From Clostridium sp. UBA4548 (GTDB taxonomy: Bacteria; Bacillota; Clostridia; Clostridiales; Clostridiaceae), in the NCBI RefSeq assembly GCF_002387895.1, contig NZ_DGLI01000041.1:1-47084 (forward strand): a DNA stretch of 47,084 nt, written 5' to 3'. Under the pieces are notes generated by a model that ran no database searches, was not told where the DNA came from, and saw only the letters and a list, made by a program, of their open reading frames with translations. The translations under genes and the position numbers were made by a program. Below, piece after piece: positions 33,255 through 41,288 of the stretch. The stretch's first letter is position 1. Each line of letters starts with the position of its first letter.

Positions 33255-34370
33255 TTGAAGGATCCTAGAATTGAAACTTTGGCGAAAAACTTAATTAATT
33301 ACTCATGTAAATTAAAAGCAGGAGAAAAGGTGCTTATAGAGGCTGTAGGTCTTGAAACACCACTAGTAACAGAATTAGTTAAACAAACTTATGCTGTAGG
33401 TGCTCTACCTTTTGTTACTATTAAAGATAAAGAGGTAGACAGAGCTATACTTATGGGTTGCTCTCAAGAGCAAATGGAAATGATGGCAAAGTATGAGGCT
33501 GAAAGAATGTCTGATATGGATGCATACATAGGTATAAGAGCTGGTAACAACATTACTGAGCAATCTGATGTACCTTCTGAAAAAATGTCTATATACTCTA
33601 AGTATTTATGGGCTCCAGTTCATGGTGGAATAAGAGTTCCAAAAACTAGATGGGTTGTTTTAAGATATCCAAACTACTCTATGGCTCAATCAGCTAATAT
33701 GAGTACTGAAGGATTTGAGGACTTCTATTTTAATGTATGTAACTTAGATTATAGCAAGATGTCAAAGGCTATGGATAACTTAGTTAATCTAATGGAAAGA
33801 ACTGATAAAGTTCATATTAAGGGTGAAGGTACTGACTTATCTTTCTCAATTAAGGGAATGAATGCTATTAAATGTGCTGGAGAGCTTAATATACCTGATG
33901 GAGAAGTTTATACAGCTCCAATTAAGGATTCTGTAAATGGCTGTTTAAGCTACAATGCACCAGCTGTTTACCAAGGATATACTTACGAAAACATAAAGCT
34001 AGAATTCAAAGATGGTAAAATAGTTAATGCCACTGCTAATAACACAGAAAAAATTAATAACATCTTTGATACAGATGAAGGTGCAAGATATATTGGTGAA
34101 TTTGCAATAGGCGTAAATCCTTATATCTTAACACCAATGAAAGATACATTATTCGATGAGAAAATCGCAGGTTCAATTCACTTTACTCCTGGAAGTTCTT
34201 ATGATGATGCATTTAATGGTAACAAATCTGCAATACACTGGGATCTTGTTTATATTCAAAGACCAGAATATGGTGGCGGAGAAATCTACTTTGATGATGT
34301 ACTAATAAGAAAAGATGGTTTATTTGTTATAGACGAGCTAAAATGCTTAAACCCTGAAAACTTAAAATAA
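33255..34370 (+). CDS. M29 family aminopeptidase
   Basis: 371 residues; a broad metal-dependent leucyl-type aminopeptidase (AmpS/AmpII family). The start is TTG at 33255 with AAGGAGG 7 bases upstream. Blocks seen are LIEAVG, the region around Glu-Glu/His ligands GGIRVPKTRWVVLRYP, GEGTDLSFS, IPDGEVYTAP (Glu ligand) and IHFTPGSSY...HWD (His and Asp ligands). It is shorter than the usual 410 residues, mainly within the N-terminal domain. It is the first gene on the plus strand ahead of a flippase gene, with a terminator-like hairpin between. Confidence 0.93.
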   Translation: MKDPRIETLAKNLINYSCKLKAGEKVLIEAVGLETPLVTELVKQTYAVGALPFVTIKDKEVDRAILMGCSQEQMEMMAKYEAERMSDMDAYIGIRAGNNITEQSDVPSEKMSIYSKYLWAPVHGGIRVPKTRWVVLRYPNYSMAQSANMSTEGFEDFYFNVCNLDYSKMSKAMDNLVNLMERTDKVHIKGEGTDLSFSIKGMNAIKCAGELNIPDGEVYTAPIKDSVNGCLSYNAPAVYQGYTYENIKLEFKDGKIVNATANNTEKINNIFDTDEGARYIGEFAIGVNPYILTPMKDTLFDEKIAGSIHFTPGSSYDDAFNGNKSAIHWDLVYIQRPEYGGGEIYFDDVLIRKDGLFVIDELKCLNPENLK

Positions 34371-34385
34371 TAGAATAATAACCAG

Positions 34386-34429
34386 AACCCCTACATAAGT
34401 ATTAATATATTATTTATGTGGGGGTTTTT
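34386..34429 (+). terminator. Terminator-like hairpin containing the ribosome binding site of the flippase gene
   Basis: AACCCCTACATAA (34386-34398) pairs with TTATGTGGGGGTT (34414-34426), 13 bp with one G-T, followed by TTTTT (34425-34429) and then the ATG at 34430. The Shine-Dalgarno GGGGG (34420-34424) is in the 3' arm. It can end the aminopeptidase transcript and also hide the start of the next gene. Confidence 0.8.
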
Positions 34430-35929
34430 ATGGGAAAAGATACTTTTTATAGAGATACATTTGTATTAACTATATCTAATTTAGCCATGGGTATTTTAAG
34501 ATTTATGTTTTCAATTATTTTATCTAGACAGCTTGGTCCAGAAGGAGTAGGCCTATATGGCTTAATAATGCCTATATATGATTTATTCACTTGTCTTGTT
34601 TGTGGTGGTTTAGTTGCTGCTTTATCGAAGGAAGCCTCAGCTTATTATGGGACAAACCACTACGGCAACTTAAATAAAAGTGTTAGTATTACCTTTGCTT
34701 TTACCTTGCTTTGGTCTATCACCATAACACTTATTATTTTTTTAATCTCACCTTTACTAAGCACTTATATAATTAGAGATAGTCGTTCACTTTATTCACT
34801 TTGGATCATTTGCCCAGCGTTAATCTTTATTGCTCTATCCTCAGTATATAAAGGGTATTTTTATGGTGTTTCAGAGGTGATTACTCCATCAGTAATTGAC
34901 ATTGTAGAAAAAGCAGTGAGGATGTTTTTAATGGTAGGAGTAATTAATTATTTTGCCTTAAAAGATATCAAATCTACTGTGGCAGCTACTTACTTTTCTT
35001 TTACCATAGGTGAAATAATTAGTTTTGTTTTTCTTTATATGTTTTTTAAAAGAAGCAAACGCAAATTTATACCTAGTGGAGAAAAAGGTGAAAACCGTGC
35101 TCAGTTATTATTTAATGTATTAGTGATGGCATTACCTTTAGCTATCAATGGATTTCTTTCAACAGCCATTCACAGTGTGTCTACGTTGTTAGTTCCTTTA
35201 AGATTAATGGTTGCAGGTTTTGATCATGTAACAGCTTTAGAGCTTATTGGTAAATTTAATGGTATGGCTCTAGCAATTGTGTTCTTCCCTATAGTTATCG
35301 TTGCATCAATGTCTACAGTATTAATCCCAGATATTTCAAGAAGCATAACCCAAAAGGATTATAGTAACTTAGAAGCTAGAGTTAGCGAAGTAATTAAAAT
35401 GTGCTTTTTACTAGGAGTTTCAACTCTTTTAATTTGTTATCTTATCCCAGATTCCTTAGGTAAATTATTCTTTAATCGAACTGATTTAGGTTCTTTTATT
35501 AAGATTGCTGCAATAAGCGCACCTTTTCTTTATGCTTCTGCTTGCTCCTACGGAATACTCAATGGACTTGGAAAACAAAAAGTTATTCTCATAAACTCTA
35601 TAATCACATCCCTAATTCAGTTAGTTTTAATATTTATATTAATTGGAATTCCTTCAATTAATATTATGGGATATGGGATTTCCATGGCGGCCTCAGCCCT
35701 TATCGGCCTTATTATGAATTTATATGAAATCTCCAAAGTAGTCACATTAAGGTTTTCCTTAGGAGAATTTCTCATAATGTGTCTTCTTACAGTATTAGTA
35801 ATCATGTTAATATTGATTTTAAACTCTACAATTCCAGATAACATTTTCCTAGTAAAAAATATTATTATAATTTTCACCGGTTTTTCATTATTTTTAGTTT
35901 CAACATTTTTAGTGAGGAAATCCTCTTAA
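34430..35929 (+). CDS. SpoVB/MurJ-type polysaccharide exporter (MOP superfamily)
   Basis: 499 residues with about 14 membrane helices. N-terminal block TFVLTISNLAMGILRFMFSI and RQLGPEGVGLYGLIMPIYDL (read in parts) match stage V sporulation protein B and related lipid-linked oligosaccharide flippases. ATG at 34430 is chosen by GGGGG five bases upstream, though the site is in a hairpin. SpoVB acts in spore cortex synthesis in Bacillus; that role is inferred here. A second family member is convergent at 35996. Confidence 0.88.
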   Translation: MGKDTFYRDTFVLTISNLAMGILRFMFSIILSRQLGPEGVGLYGLIMPIYDLFTCLVCGGLVAALSKEASAYYGTNHYGNLNKSVSITFAFTLLWSITITLIIFLISPLLSTYIIRDSRSLYSLWIICPALIFIALSSVYKGYFYGVSEVITPSVIDIVEKAVRMFLMVGVINYFALKDIKSTVAATYFSFTIGEIISFVFLYMFFKRSKRKFIPSGEKGENRAQLLFNVLVMALPLAINGFLSTAIHSVSTLLVPLRLMVAGFDHVTALELIGKFNGMALAIVFFPIVIVASMSTVLIPDISRSITQKDYSNLEARVSEVIKMCFLLGVSTLLICYLIPDSLGKLFFNRTDLGSFIKIAAISAPFLYASACSYGILNGLGKQKVILINSIITSLIQLVLIFILIGIPSINIMGYGISMAASALIGLIMNLYEISKVVTLRFSLGEFLIMCLLTVLVIMLILILNSTIPDNIFLVKNIIIIFTGFSLFLVSTFLVRKSS

Positions 35930-35934
35930 AAGAA

Positions 35935-35977
35935 AAAAATAAAATGACTTTAATTAATTCAAAGTCATTTTATTTTT
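35935..35977. terminator. Bidirectional terminator between the two flippase genes
   Basis: A-rich arm ending ATGACTTT (35935-35951) and AAAGTCAT running into TTTTATTTTT (35961-35977), about 17 bp, with a 9-base loop. Confidence 0.9.
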
Positions 35978-35995
35978 AAATTATATAATTTTATT

Positions 35996-37624
35996 TTATT
36001 TTACTTTATTCAATAGCTTAGTTGGTACAAATCTTACTATTTTTCTTGGCAAAGAGTCTAAATCTTTTCTTCTTATTCCCCCAATACTAAATAGTACAAT
36101 AATATATACAAGCACTGCTATAATTATAGCTATCATTGTACAAAGAGCATTTAAAATATATCCTGATATAAATATAGAAAACACTATATTTATCGCCTTA
36201 TAAGCCAATACAGTTGCAATCCACATAGTTAAGCTTGCAAATATAGGTTTAATACTAGGCTTAATTAATTTTATTCTTAGTTTTAAAGTATTGTTTATTA
36301 ATCTTTGGCTAAGTATAACCATAATTAAAAAGCCCACACCATTTCCTATCACTGCTCCTAAGATATTTATTGAGGGAATAGCAACAAAAATATAGTTTAC
36401 AATTATTTTCCCTAAAAGTCCCATTAAGGAATACACTGTCACCATTTTTACTTTTCCCAAACCTTGTAGAATTGAGGTTTGTACTAGTGATATTCCTGTT
36501 AGAATTATAACTAAAGGCCCATAAGTAAATAAAGGCGCTGCTTGAATATCATAACCAATAAGCGTTAGAATCTGAGTGCTAAGTGCTGCAAGTCCAAAAG
36601 CGCAAGGCGCTGCAATGATATAGGTAACTCTATAAGTGGAACTCACGCTAGATTTTAGAGCTTTCTTATCTTTAATAGCATTATGCCTTGATATTATTGT
36701 TAATATGGATATTGATAAAGAACCAATAATGGCCATAGGAACTGATACTAAGGTATTATATTGGCTAAGCACTCCCCATAATTCTTCAACAATATTACTA
36801 CCAAAACCTGCGATTAACAATCTAGACTTAACTATCTTTAAGTCTACAATCATGCCTGAATTCTGAAGAGCTACCCCAATAGTTATAGGTACTGCATATG
36901 CCAATACTCTTTTTATTATCTCTTCATTTGAAAGTCTTTTAACCTCTGGATTATTTCCACCCTTAGGTATGCTAAATCTCTTATTTTTATTGTAAGCATA
37001 AATTAAATACAGTGCAGCTCCAAGAGCACCTAAGGTAGTACCAACAGTTCCTCCTGCGGCTCCATAGCTATCCCCAAAGGATATGAGAATATAGGCAAAC
37101 AATAAACTAAATACTATGTTAAATACTTGTTCTACTACTTGCGATATTGCCGTGGGAGTCATATTACTTTTCCCTTGAAAATATCCCTTATAAGAACATA
37201 AAATTGCAGTAATAAAGATAGTTGGGCATAGTGCTTGAATTGCAAGAGTAGACTCTGAGCTTTCTAAGCTCCTAGATAAAGGTCCTGCAAAAATAAACAT
37301 AAATATGGATATAGTTAATCCGAAGCCTACTAATAGAGATCTGGCAATCTTAAAAGTTTTTAAAGCATCCTTATAATTGCCTAATGCATCTAACTCAGCT
37401 ACCATTTTAGATATTGCTACTGGAATTCCTGCATTAGCAAGAACATAGATAAAGGAAAATATAGAATAAGCTGAGTAATATACACCTAATCCTTGTTTTC
37501 CTAAAATTCCTCTTAACACTGGTACGTATAAAAGAGATAATACTTTTACAAGCAGCATAGAAGCTGTAAGCACAGCAAAGCCTTTTGCTGCTGATTGCTG
37601 TGTTAACTTTGAACCTTCTTCCAT
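35996..37624 (-). CDS. MurJ/YtgP-like lipid flippase (MOP superfamily)
   Basis: 542 residues, the length of Bacillus YtgP (MurJ), which flips lipid II for peptidoglycan synthesis. About 14 membrane helices. The N-terminus AAKGFAVLTASMLLVKVLSLLY and GKQGLGVYYSAYSIFSFIYVLANAGIPVAI (in parts) is typical. GGAGG is 9 bases before the ATG. It follows the RluA gene by 12 bases, so it is the third gene of an M20 amidohydrolase-rluA-flippase operon. Pairing of this flippase with a pseudouridine synthase is also known in Bacillus. Confidence 0.9.
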   Translation of the reverse strand: MEEGSKLTQQSAAKGFAVLTASMLLVKVLSLLYVPVLRGILGKQGLGVYYSAYSIFSFIYVLANAGIPVAISKMVAELDALGNYKDALKTFKIARSLLVGFGLTISIFMFIFAGPLSRSLESSESTLAIQALCPTIFITAILCSYKGYFQGKSNMTPTAISQVVEQVFNIVFSLLFAYILISFGDSYGAAGGTVGTTLGALGAALYLIYAYNKNKRFSIPKGGNNPEVKRLSNEEIIKRVLAYAVPITIGVALQNSGMIVDLKIVKSRLLIAGFGSNIVEELWGVLSQYNTLVSVPMAIIGSLSISILTIISRHNAIKDKKALKSSVSSTYRVTYIIAAPCAFGLAALSTQILTLIGYDIQAAPLFTYGPLVIILTGISLVQTSILQGLGKVKMVTVYSLMGLLGKIIVNYIFVAIPSINILGAVIGNGVGFLIMVILSQRLINNTLKLRIKLIKPSIKPIFASLTMWIATVLAYKAINIVFSIFISGYILNALCTMIAIIIAVLVYIIVLFSIGGIRRKDLDSLPRKIVRFVPTKLLNKVK

Positions 37625-37636
37625 ACAAAACCTCCA

Positions 37637-38590
37637 CTAAAATTTAAAAACATCATTCTTAATCTTTTTTAATACTGGTGGCAATGATTCAGCTATAGTT
37701 TTATTTTCCATGTAAGCTAACTCTTGTGGAGTATCCTTAAATAATACCTTAAATGCATATAGGTATTGATAATCTAACCCATACCTGTTTATAAAAAAGT
37801 TATTAACCTTTTTATCTCCATACTTTGGATCTCCGATTATTGGATTCCCAAGATGTTTTAGATGTGCTCTTAATTGATGGCTTCTGCCAGTTATAAGATC
37901 AATTTCAATTAATGAAAAAGTTCCGCAGCTTTGAATATTTGTTACTTCCATAGCTATTTTTTTAGAACCCTTAACTTCATTATCATATATTTTAGATACA
38001 TTATTTTCCTCATTTTTCAATATATATGCTTCATAAATTCCATCTTTTATACGGTCTTTTACTAGAGCCATATAATGTTTCTTTATTTTTCTTTCTCTAA
38101 TCATTTCATTTAAAAGCTTTAAAGAAGAAAAGTTTTTCCCAAAAATAACTATTCCGGAGGTGTTTCTGTCTAGTCTATTACAGGGAGCTGGTGTAAAAGT
38201 TAGTTCTTTTTCAGGTTCATAGTCCCCTTTGTCATAAAGATAAGATAGCACATAATCAGTAAGCGTAGCCTCTCCATTCTTTTTATCACTATGTACTAAA
38301 ACACCTGGCCATTTCTCAACCATTATTATATTTTCATCTTCATAAGTAATTTTAAGTTTGTTTTCAATTCTTTCAAAATGCTTCTTTTCACTATTACTTT
38401 GTATTTCTCTTATTTCCAAAACATCCCCTTCTACTAGAGAATATTTTTCTTTTATTTTCTTTCCATTTACTTTAACATCACCTTTTCTAAAGGCTCTATA
38501 AATAGCACTTAATGGTACATCCTTTAATAATTTCCTTACAAATTTATCACTTCTTTGACCTGCTTCATTTATTCCTATATCTATTTTCAT
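37637..38590 (-). CDS. RluA family pseudouridine synthase
   Basis: 317 residues. N-terminal S4-like domain (QRSDKFVRKLLKDVPLSAIYRAFRKGDVKVNG in parts, about 12-43), then the catalytic motif NRLDRNTSGIVIFGK with the active Asp, where His of the usual HRLD is Asn. GRSHQLRAHL and GDPKYGD follow. It isomerises uridine in rRNA or tRNA; the target cannot be told. ATG at 38590 has GGAGG 5 bases upstream. Confidence 0.94.
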   Translation of the reverse strand: MKIDIGINEAGQRSDKFVRKLLKDVPLSAIYRAFRKGDVKVNGKKIKEKYSLVEGDVLEIREIQSNSEKKHFERIENKLKITYEDENIIMVEKWPGVLVHSDKKNGEATLTDYVLSYLYDKGDYEPEKELTFTPAPCNRLDRNTSGIVIFGKNFSSLKLLNEMIRERKIKKHYMALVKDRIKDGIYEAYILKNEENNVSKIYDNEVKGSKKIAMEVTNIQSCGTFSLIEIDLITGRSHQLRAHLKHLGNPIIGDPKYGDKKVNNFFINRYGLDYQYLYAFKVLFKDTPQELAYMENKTIAESLPPVLKKIKNDVFKF

Positions 38591-38618
38591 TTCTTCCTCC
38601 AAATTACTAAATGTTGCT

Positions 38619-39800
38619 TTAGTTATTATTTAAAAACTCAAAAGCTGCAGCACAATGTAATGCTACACCAATTGGAATACATTCTTCGTCAATATCAAAC
38701 AAACTACTGTGTGCAGGATATATAATTCCTTTTTCCTTATTTCCACATCCCAACCAGTAAAACATAGCTGGTCTTTCAAGAGAAAAATATGCAAAGCTTT
38801 CAACTCCCATAGTTGGCTCTTTTACTATGTTTACATTTTTATCACTTAAAACATCAGTAGCTACCCTTTGAAAAAATTTATACATTTCATTATTATTATA
38901 AAGACAAGGATAACTTTCCTGAATTTCTATTTCACAGGTTCCTCTAAAAGCCTTAACTACTGATTCAACTATTTCTTTCAACCTTGATTTAAAATATTCC
39001 CTATCTTCTAGTTTCATAGTTCTAATAATTCCGCTAATGATTACCTCTTCTGGTATTATATTTTGAGCAGTGCCTCCATTAAATGTACCAACTGTAACCA
39101 CTGCTGGTGATGTGGGGCTAACTTCTCTGCTTACTAAAGTTTGTATAGCAACTATTACATTGCTTCCTATAATTATTGGGTCTACTGCCTTATGGGGACT
39201 AGCACCATGAGCACCTTTTCCATAAATGGTTATTTTAAAAGGATTAGACGCCGCATATACTACATCATTTTTTATACCAATGGTACCAACTGGCAACCCT
39301 TCATCCACGTGACATCCGATTATAGCATCAACATGGGGATTTTCAAGGACACCTTGTTCGATCATTAATCTAGCTCCACCAACAGTTTCTTCTGCTGGCT
39401 CAAAAAACAACTTAATATTTCCTTTAAGTTCCTTTTTCATAGCGTTCATTATTTTAGCAGTTCCAAGGAGCATGGTAGTATGGGCATCATGTCCACAAGC
39501 ATGCATTTTACCCATGTCTTTGGAAGAATATGAAGCGTTCTTTTTGTCTAATAGGGGCAATGCATCCATATCTCCTCTTATAGCAATAGTTTTACCATTA
39601 CCAGTTTCTCCTCCTCGTATAATAGCTTCAATTCCAGTTTCAGCAACGATTCTATATTCTATTCCTTCTCTTTCCAAAAAATCTCTAACCTTTTGTGAAG
39701 TTCTATGTAATTCAAATCCTAGCTCAGGATTTCTGTGAAAATCTCTTCTAATTTGAATTAACTCATCCTTTATTTCATTAGCTTTAACTAAAAAATCCAT
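38619..39800 (-). CDS. M20D family amidohydrolase
   Basis: 393 residues. Metal and active-site residues are Cys102 and His104 (HACGHDAHTT), Glu137-Glu138 (EPAEET), His164 (GCHVDEG) and a late His (YPAHSS). Enzymes of this group cleave N-acyl amino acids (hippurate, indole acetyl-amino acids, N-acetyldiaminopimelate). Exact substrate is open. ATG at 39800 has GGGGG about 9 bases upstream. It is the first gene of the operon with rluA and the MurJ-like flippase and has a leader with a terminator-like hairpin. Confidence 0.92.
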   Translation of the reverse strand: MDFLVKANEIKDELIQIRRDFHRNPELGFELHRTSQKVRDFLEREGIEYRIVAETGIEAIIRGGETGNGKTIAIRGDMDALPLLDKKNASYSSKDMGKMHACGHDAHTTMLLGTAKIMNAMKKELKGNIKLFFEPAEETVGGARLMIEQGVLENPHVDAIIGCHVDEGLPVGTIGIKNDVVYAASNPFKITIYGKGAHGASPHKAVDPIIIGSNVIVAIQTLVSREVSPTSPAVVTVGTFNGGTAQNIIPEEVIISGIIRTMKLEDREYFKSRLKEIVESVVKAFRGTCEIEIQESYPCLYNNNEMYKFFQRVATDVLSDKNVNIVKEPTMGVESFAYFSLERPAMFYWLGCGNKEKGIIYPAHSSLFDIDEECIPIGVALHCAAAFEFLNNN

Positions 39801-39815
39801 AGTTAATACCCCCAT

Positions 39816-39847
39816 AAAAAAATAATAGACATCTATATGTCTATTAT
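39816..39847 (-). terminator. Terminator-like hairpin in the leader of the M20D amidohydrolase gene
   Basis: ATAATAGACAT (39822-39832) and ATGTCTATTAT (39837-39847) form a perfect 11-bp stem, followed on the minus strand by seven Ts, then the GGGGG ribosome binding site. The upstream neighbour is divergent, so this is not the end of another transcript; it looks like an attenuator. Confidence 0.75.
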
Positions 39848-39895
39848 AGTCTTAATTTGGAATTCTTATTATTAACACTCCAAAACATTATTTAA

Positions 39896-39924
39896 ATTAT
39901 ATACCATAAATAAACATTATTCAA
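39896..39924 (-). promoter_or_regulatory. Sigma-A type promoter of the M20D-rluA-flippase operon
   Basis: On the minus strand TTGAAT (39919-39924) and TATAAT (39896-39901) are 17 bp apart. It predicts a leader of about 90 bases that includes the hairpin at 39816-39847. From 39925 to 40085 I see no further feature. Confidence 0.75.
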
Positions 39925-40085
39925 CAATAAAGGTCACTAAAACATTGAATTAACCTAAAAGAAATTAGTTCTTCTAAGCCTATTTTGTAAATAAGCTAAT
40001 AAATTGCAATATTAAAGTTTAATATTTACAGTTATAAGTCAAACATAAAATTCCATATGAATCTTTAAAATACTTATTAAAGGTA

Positions 40086-40201
40086 TATAATATTAGTATA
40101 GAATGCAATAAAGAAACAAAAATATAAAATTTTATTTTGCATTCTTTTTTGTATAAGTTGCTTCATAAGCTCTTGAAATGCAAAGCAGTGTTGCAGCTTA
40201 T
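40086..40201 (+). promoter_or_regulatory. Structured leader of the glutaredoxin gene
   Basis: TATAAT at 40086-40091 is a likely -10. Then AGAATGCAA (40100-40108) pairs with TTGCATTCT (40137-40145), followed by TTTTT: a terminator-like hairpin. A second hairpin follows, ATAAGCT (40165-40171) with AGCTTAT (40195-40201), enclosing TGCAA and TTGCA. The TGCA-containing segments could pair in more than one way, as in attenuators. Confidence 0.5.
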
Positions 40202-40238
40202 ATAGACCAATATATTCTAAATGAAAGGTGGAAAATTA

Positions 40239-40499
40239 ATGAAAAATATTACTATGTTTATAACTGACTGGTGCCCTCACTGTAAAAGAGCTCTTACTTG
40301 GATAGAGGAAGTTAAAGCTGAAAATCCAAAGTATAAGGATATTAATGTGGAAGTTATTGATGAAGAAAAACATCCTGAAGTTTCTAAAGAATATGACTAC
40401 TATTATGTTCCAACCTACTATGTTGGAAAAAATAAAATCTATGAAGGCGGCACTACAAAAGATATAGTGCGTATGGCTTTTGAGGAAGCTTCAAAGTAA
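40239..40499 (+). CDS. Glutaredoxin/thioredoxin-fold protein with CPHC motif
   Basis: 86 residues. The active site Cys12-Pro-His-Cys15 (TDWCPHCKRA) lies after the first strand, and VPTYYVG carries the cis-proline loop, ending in the usual EGG. CPHC is a strongly oxidising DsbA-like pair, in a small cytosolic glutaredoxin-like body with no signal. ATG at 40239 has AAAGGTGG 7 bases upstream; the earlier ATG at 40221 is part of that region. A reductant (thioredoxin reductase) is not in the window. Confidence 0.92.
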   Translation: MKNITMFITDWCPHCKRALTWIEEVKAENPKYKDINVEVIDEEKHPEVSKEYDYYYVPTYYVGKNKIYEGGTTKDIVRMAFEEASK

Positions 40500-40555
40500 A
40501 ACTCTACCATAAGTTGCTTTTAAACCCTACTAATTATATTTGGAATTTACCACCT

Positions 40556-40586
40556 AATAAAACCTATGCACCTCATAGGTTTTATT
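40556..40586 (+). terminator. Terminator after the glutaredoxin gene
   Basis: AATAAAACCTATG (40556-40568) and CATAGGTTTTATT (40574-40586), a perfect 13-bp stem followed by ATTTTG. Confidence 0.88.
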
Positions 40587-40672
40587 ATTTTGTCCTATTA
40601 TTCATTTGTTTTTCTACATAAGAAATAATTTATTGGTTACTCTAAAAATAATATGTAACTGGAGGTATATAA

Positions 40673-41245
40673 ATGAAATACAAAATAAAATTAATAAATT
40701 TTATGACAGTAATTTTTATAGCTACTCAAGTCATCATCGGGCTTGGATTATTTAAACAGAGTGAACTTGATTATTTATATGAAGTTGTTGCTATAGTAAT
40801 ATTGGTTTTACTAGGAACTTTTTTAGAAATAAAATATGACTTTTACATAAATAACTATACTAGATTAATTGTTATGCTAACCTTAATTCTCCATACCTCT
40901 GTAGGAGATTACCTTAAGCTTTACACTACATCATTTATCTTTGATAAATTTCTTCATGTTTTGGGAACTTATGCTTTTACTCTTCTTATTTACTCAGTTT
41001 TTCTAAAACTTACTAAAACCAAATTACCTCTCCGAATTTATGATTTTATTTTTATTGTGGTTTTAGGTATGGCTTTAGGGCAATGTTTTGAATTTCTAGA
41101 GTTTTCAATTGATATTTTCTTAAAACCTTCAAATCCAGCACAGGAATCCTTGATTGATACAGATGTAGATATGATTGCAAATACTATTGGAGCTTTTCTT
41201 GCAGCCATACATTTTAAGCTTAGAAAATTTAAGCCATATAAGTGA
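40673..41245 (+). CDS. Small integral membrane protein, DUF2238/YjdF-like
   Basis: 190 residues with about six membrane helices. Conserved-looking polar residues lie in or next to the helices: FDKFLHVLGTY, GQCFEFLEFSID and DTDVDMIANTIGAFLA. The D-K-x-x-H, E-x-x-E/E-F and D-T-x-x-D-M-x-x-N-x-x-G pattern resembles DUF2238 (YjdF) proteins, of unknown function. GGAGG is 7 bases before the ATG. It stands alone between terminators. Confidence 0.75.
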   Translation: MKYKIKLINFMTVIFIATQVIIGLGLFKQSELDYLYEVVAIVILVLLGTFLEIKYDFYINNYTRLIVMLTLILHTSVGDYLKLYTTSFIFDKFLHVLGTYAFTLLIYSVFLKLTKTKLPLRIYDFIFIVVLGMALGQCFEFLEFSIDIFLKPSNPAQESLIDTDVDMIANTIGAFLAAIHFKLRKFKPYK

Positions 41246-41284
41246 AGACTACCAGTAATTTTTTCTGGTAGCCTTCACTTATAT
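41236..41284. terminator. Bidirectional terminator before the MATE gene
   Basis: ATATAAGTGAAG-A-CTACCAG (41236-41255) pairs with CTGGTAG-C-CTTCACTTATAT (41265-41284), about 19 bp with one mismatch. Confidence 0.88.
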
Positions 41285-41288
41285 GTTT

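Noticed and set aside
39816..40201. T-box, SAM or other known riboswitch in the leaders of the M20D or glutaredoxin genes.
   Set aside because: I found no T-box sequence (GGTGG before a terminator) and no recognisable riboswitch core. They are reported only as structured leaders.
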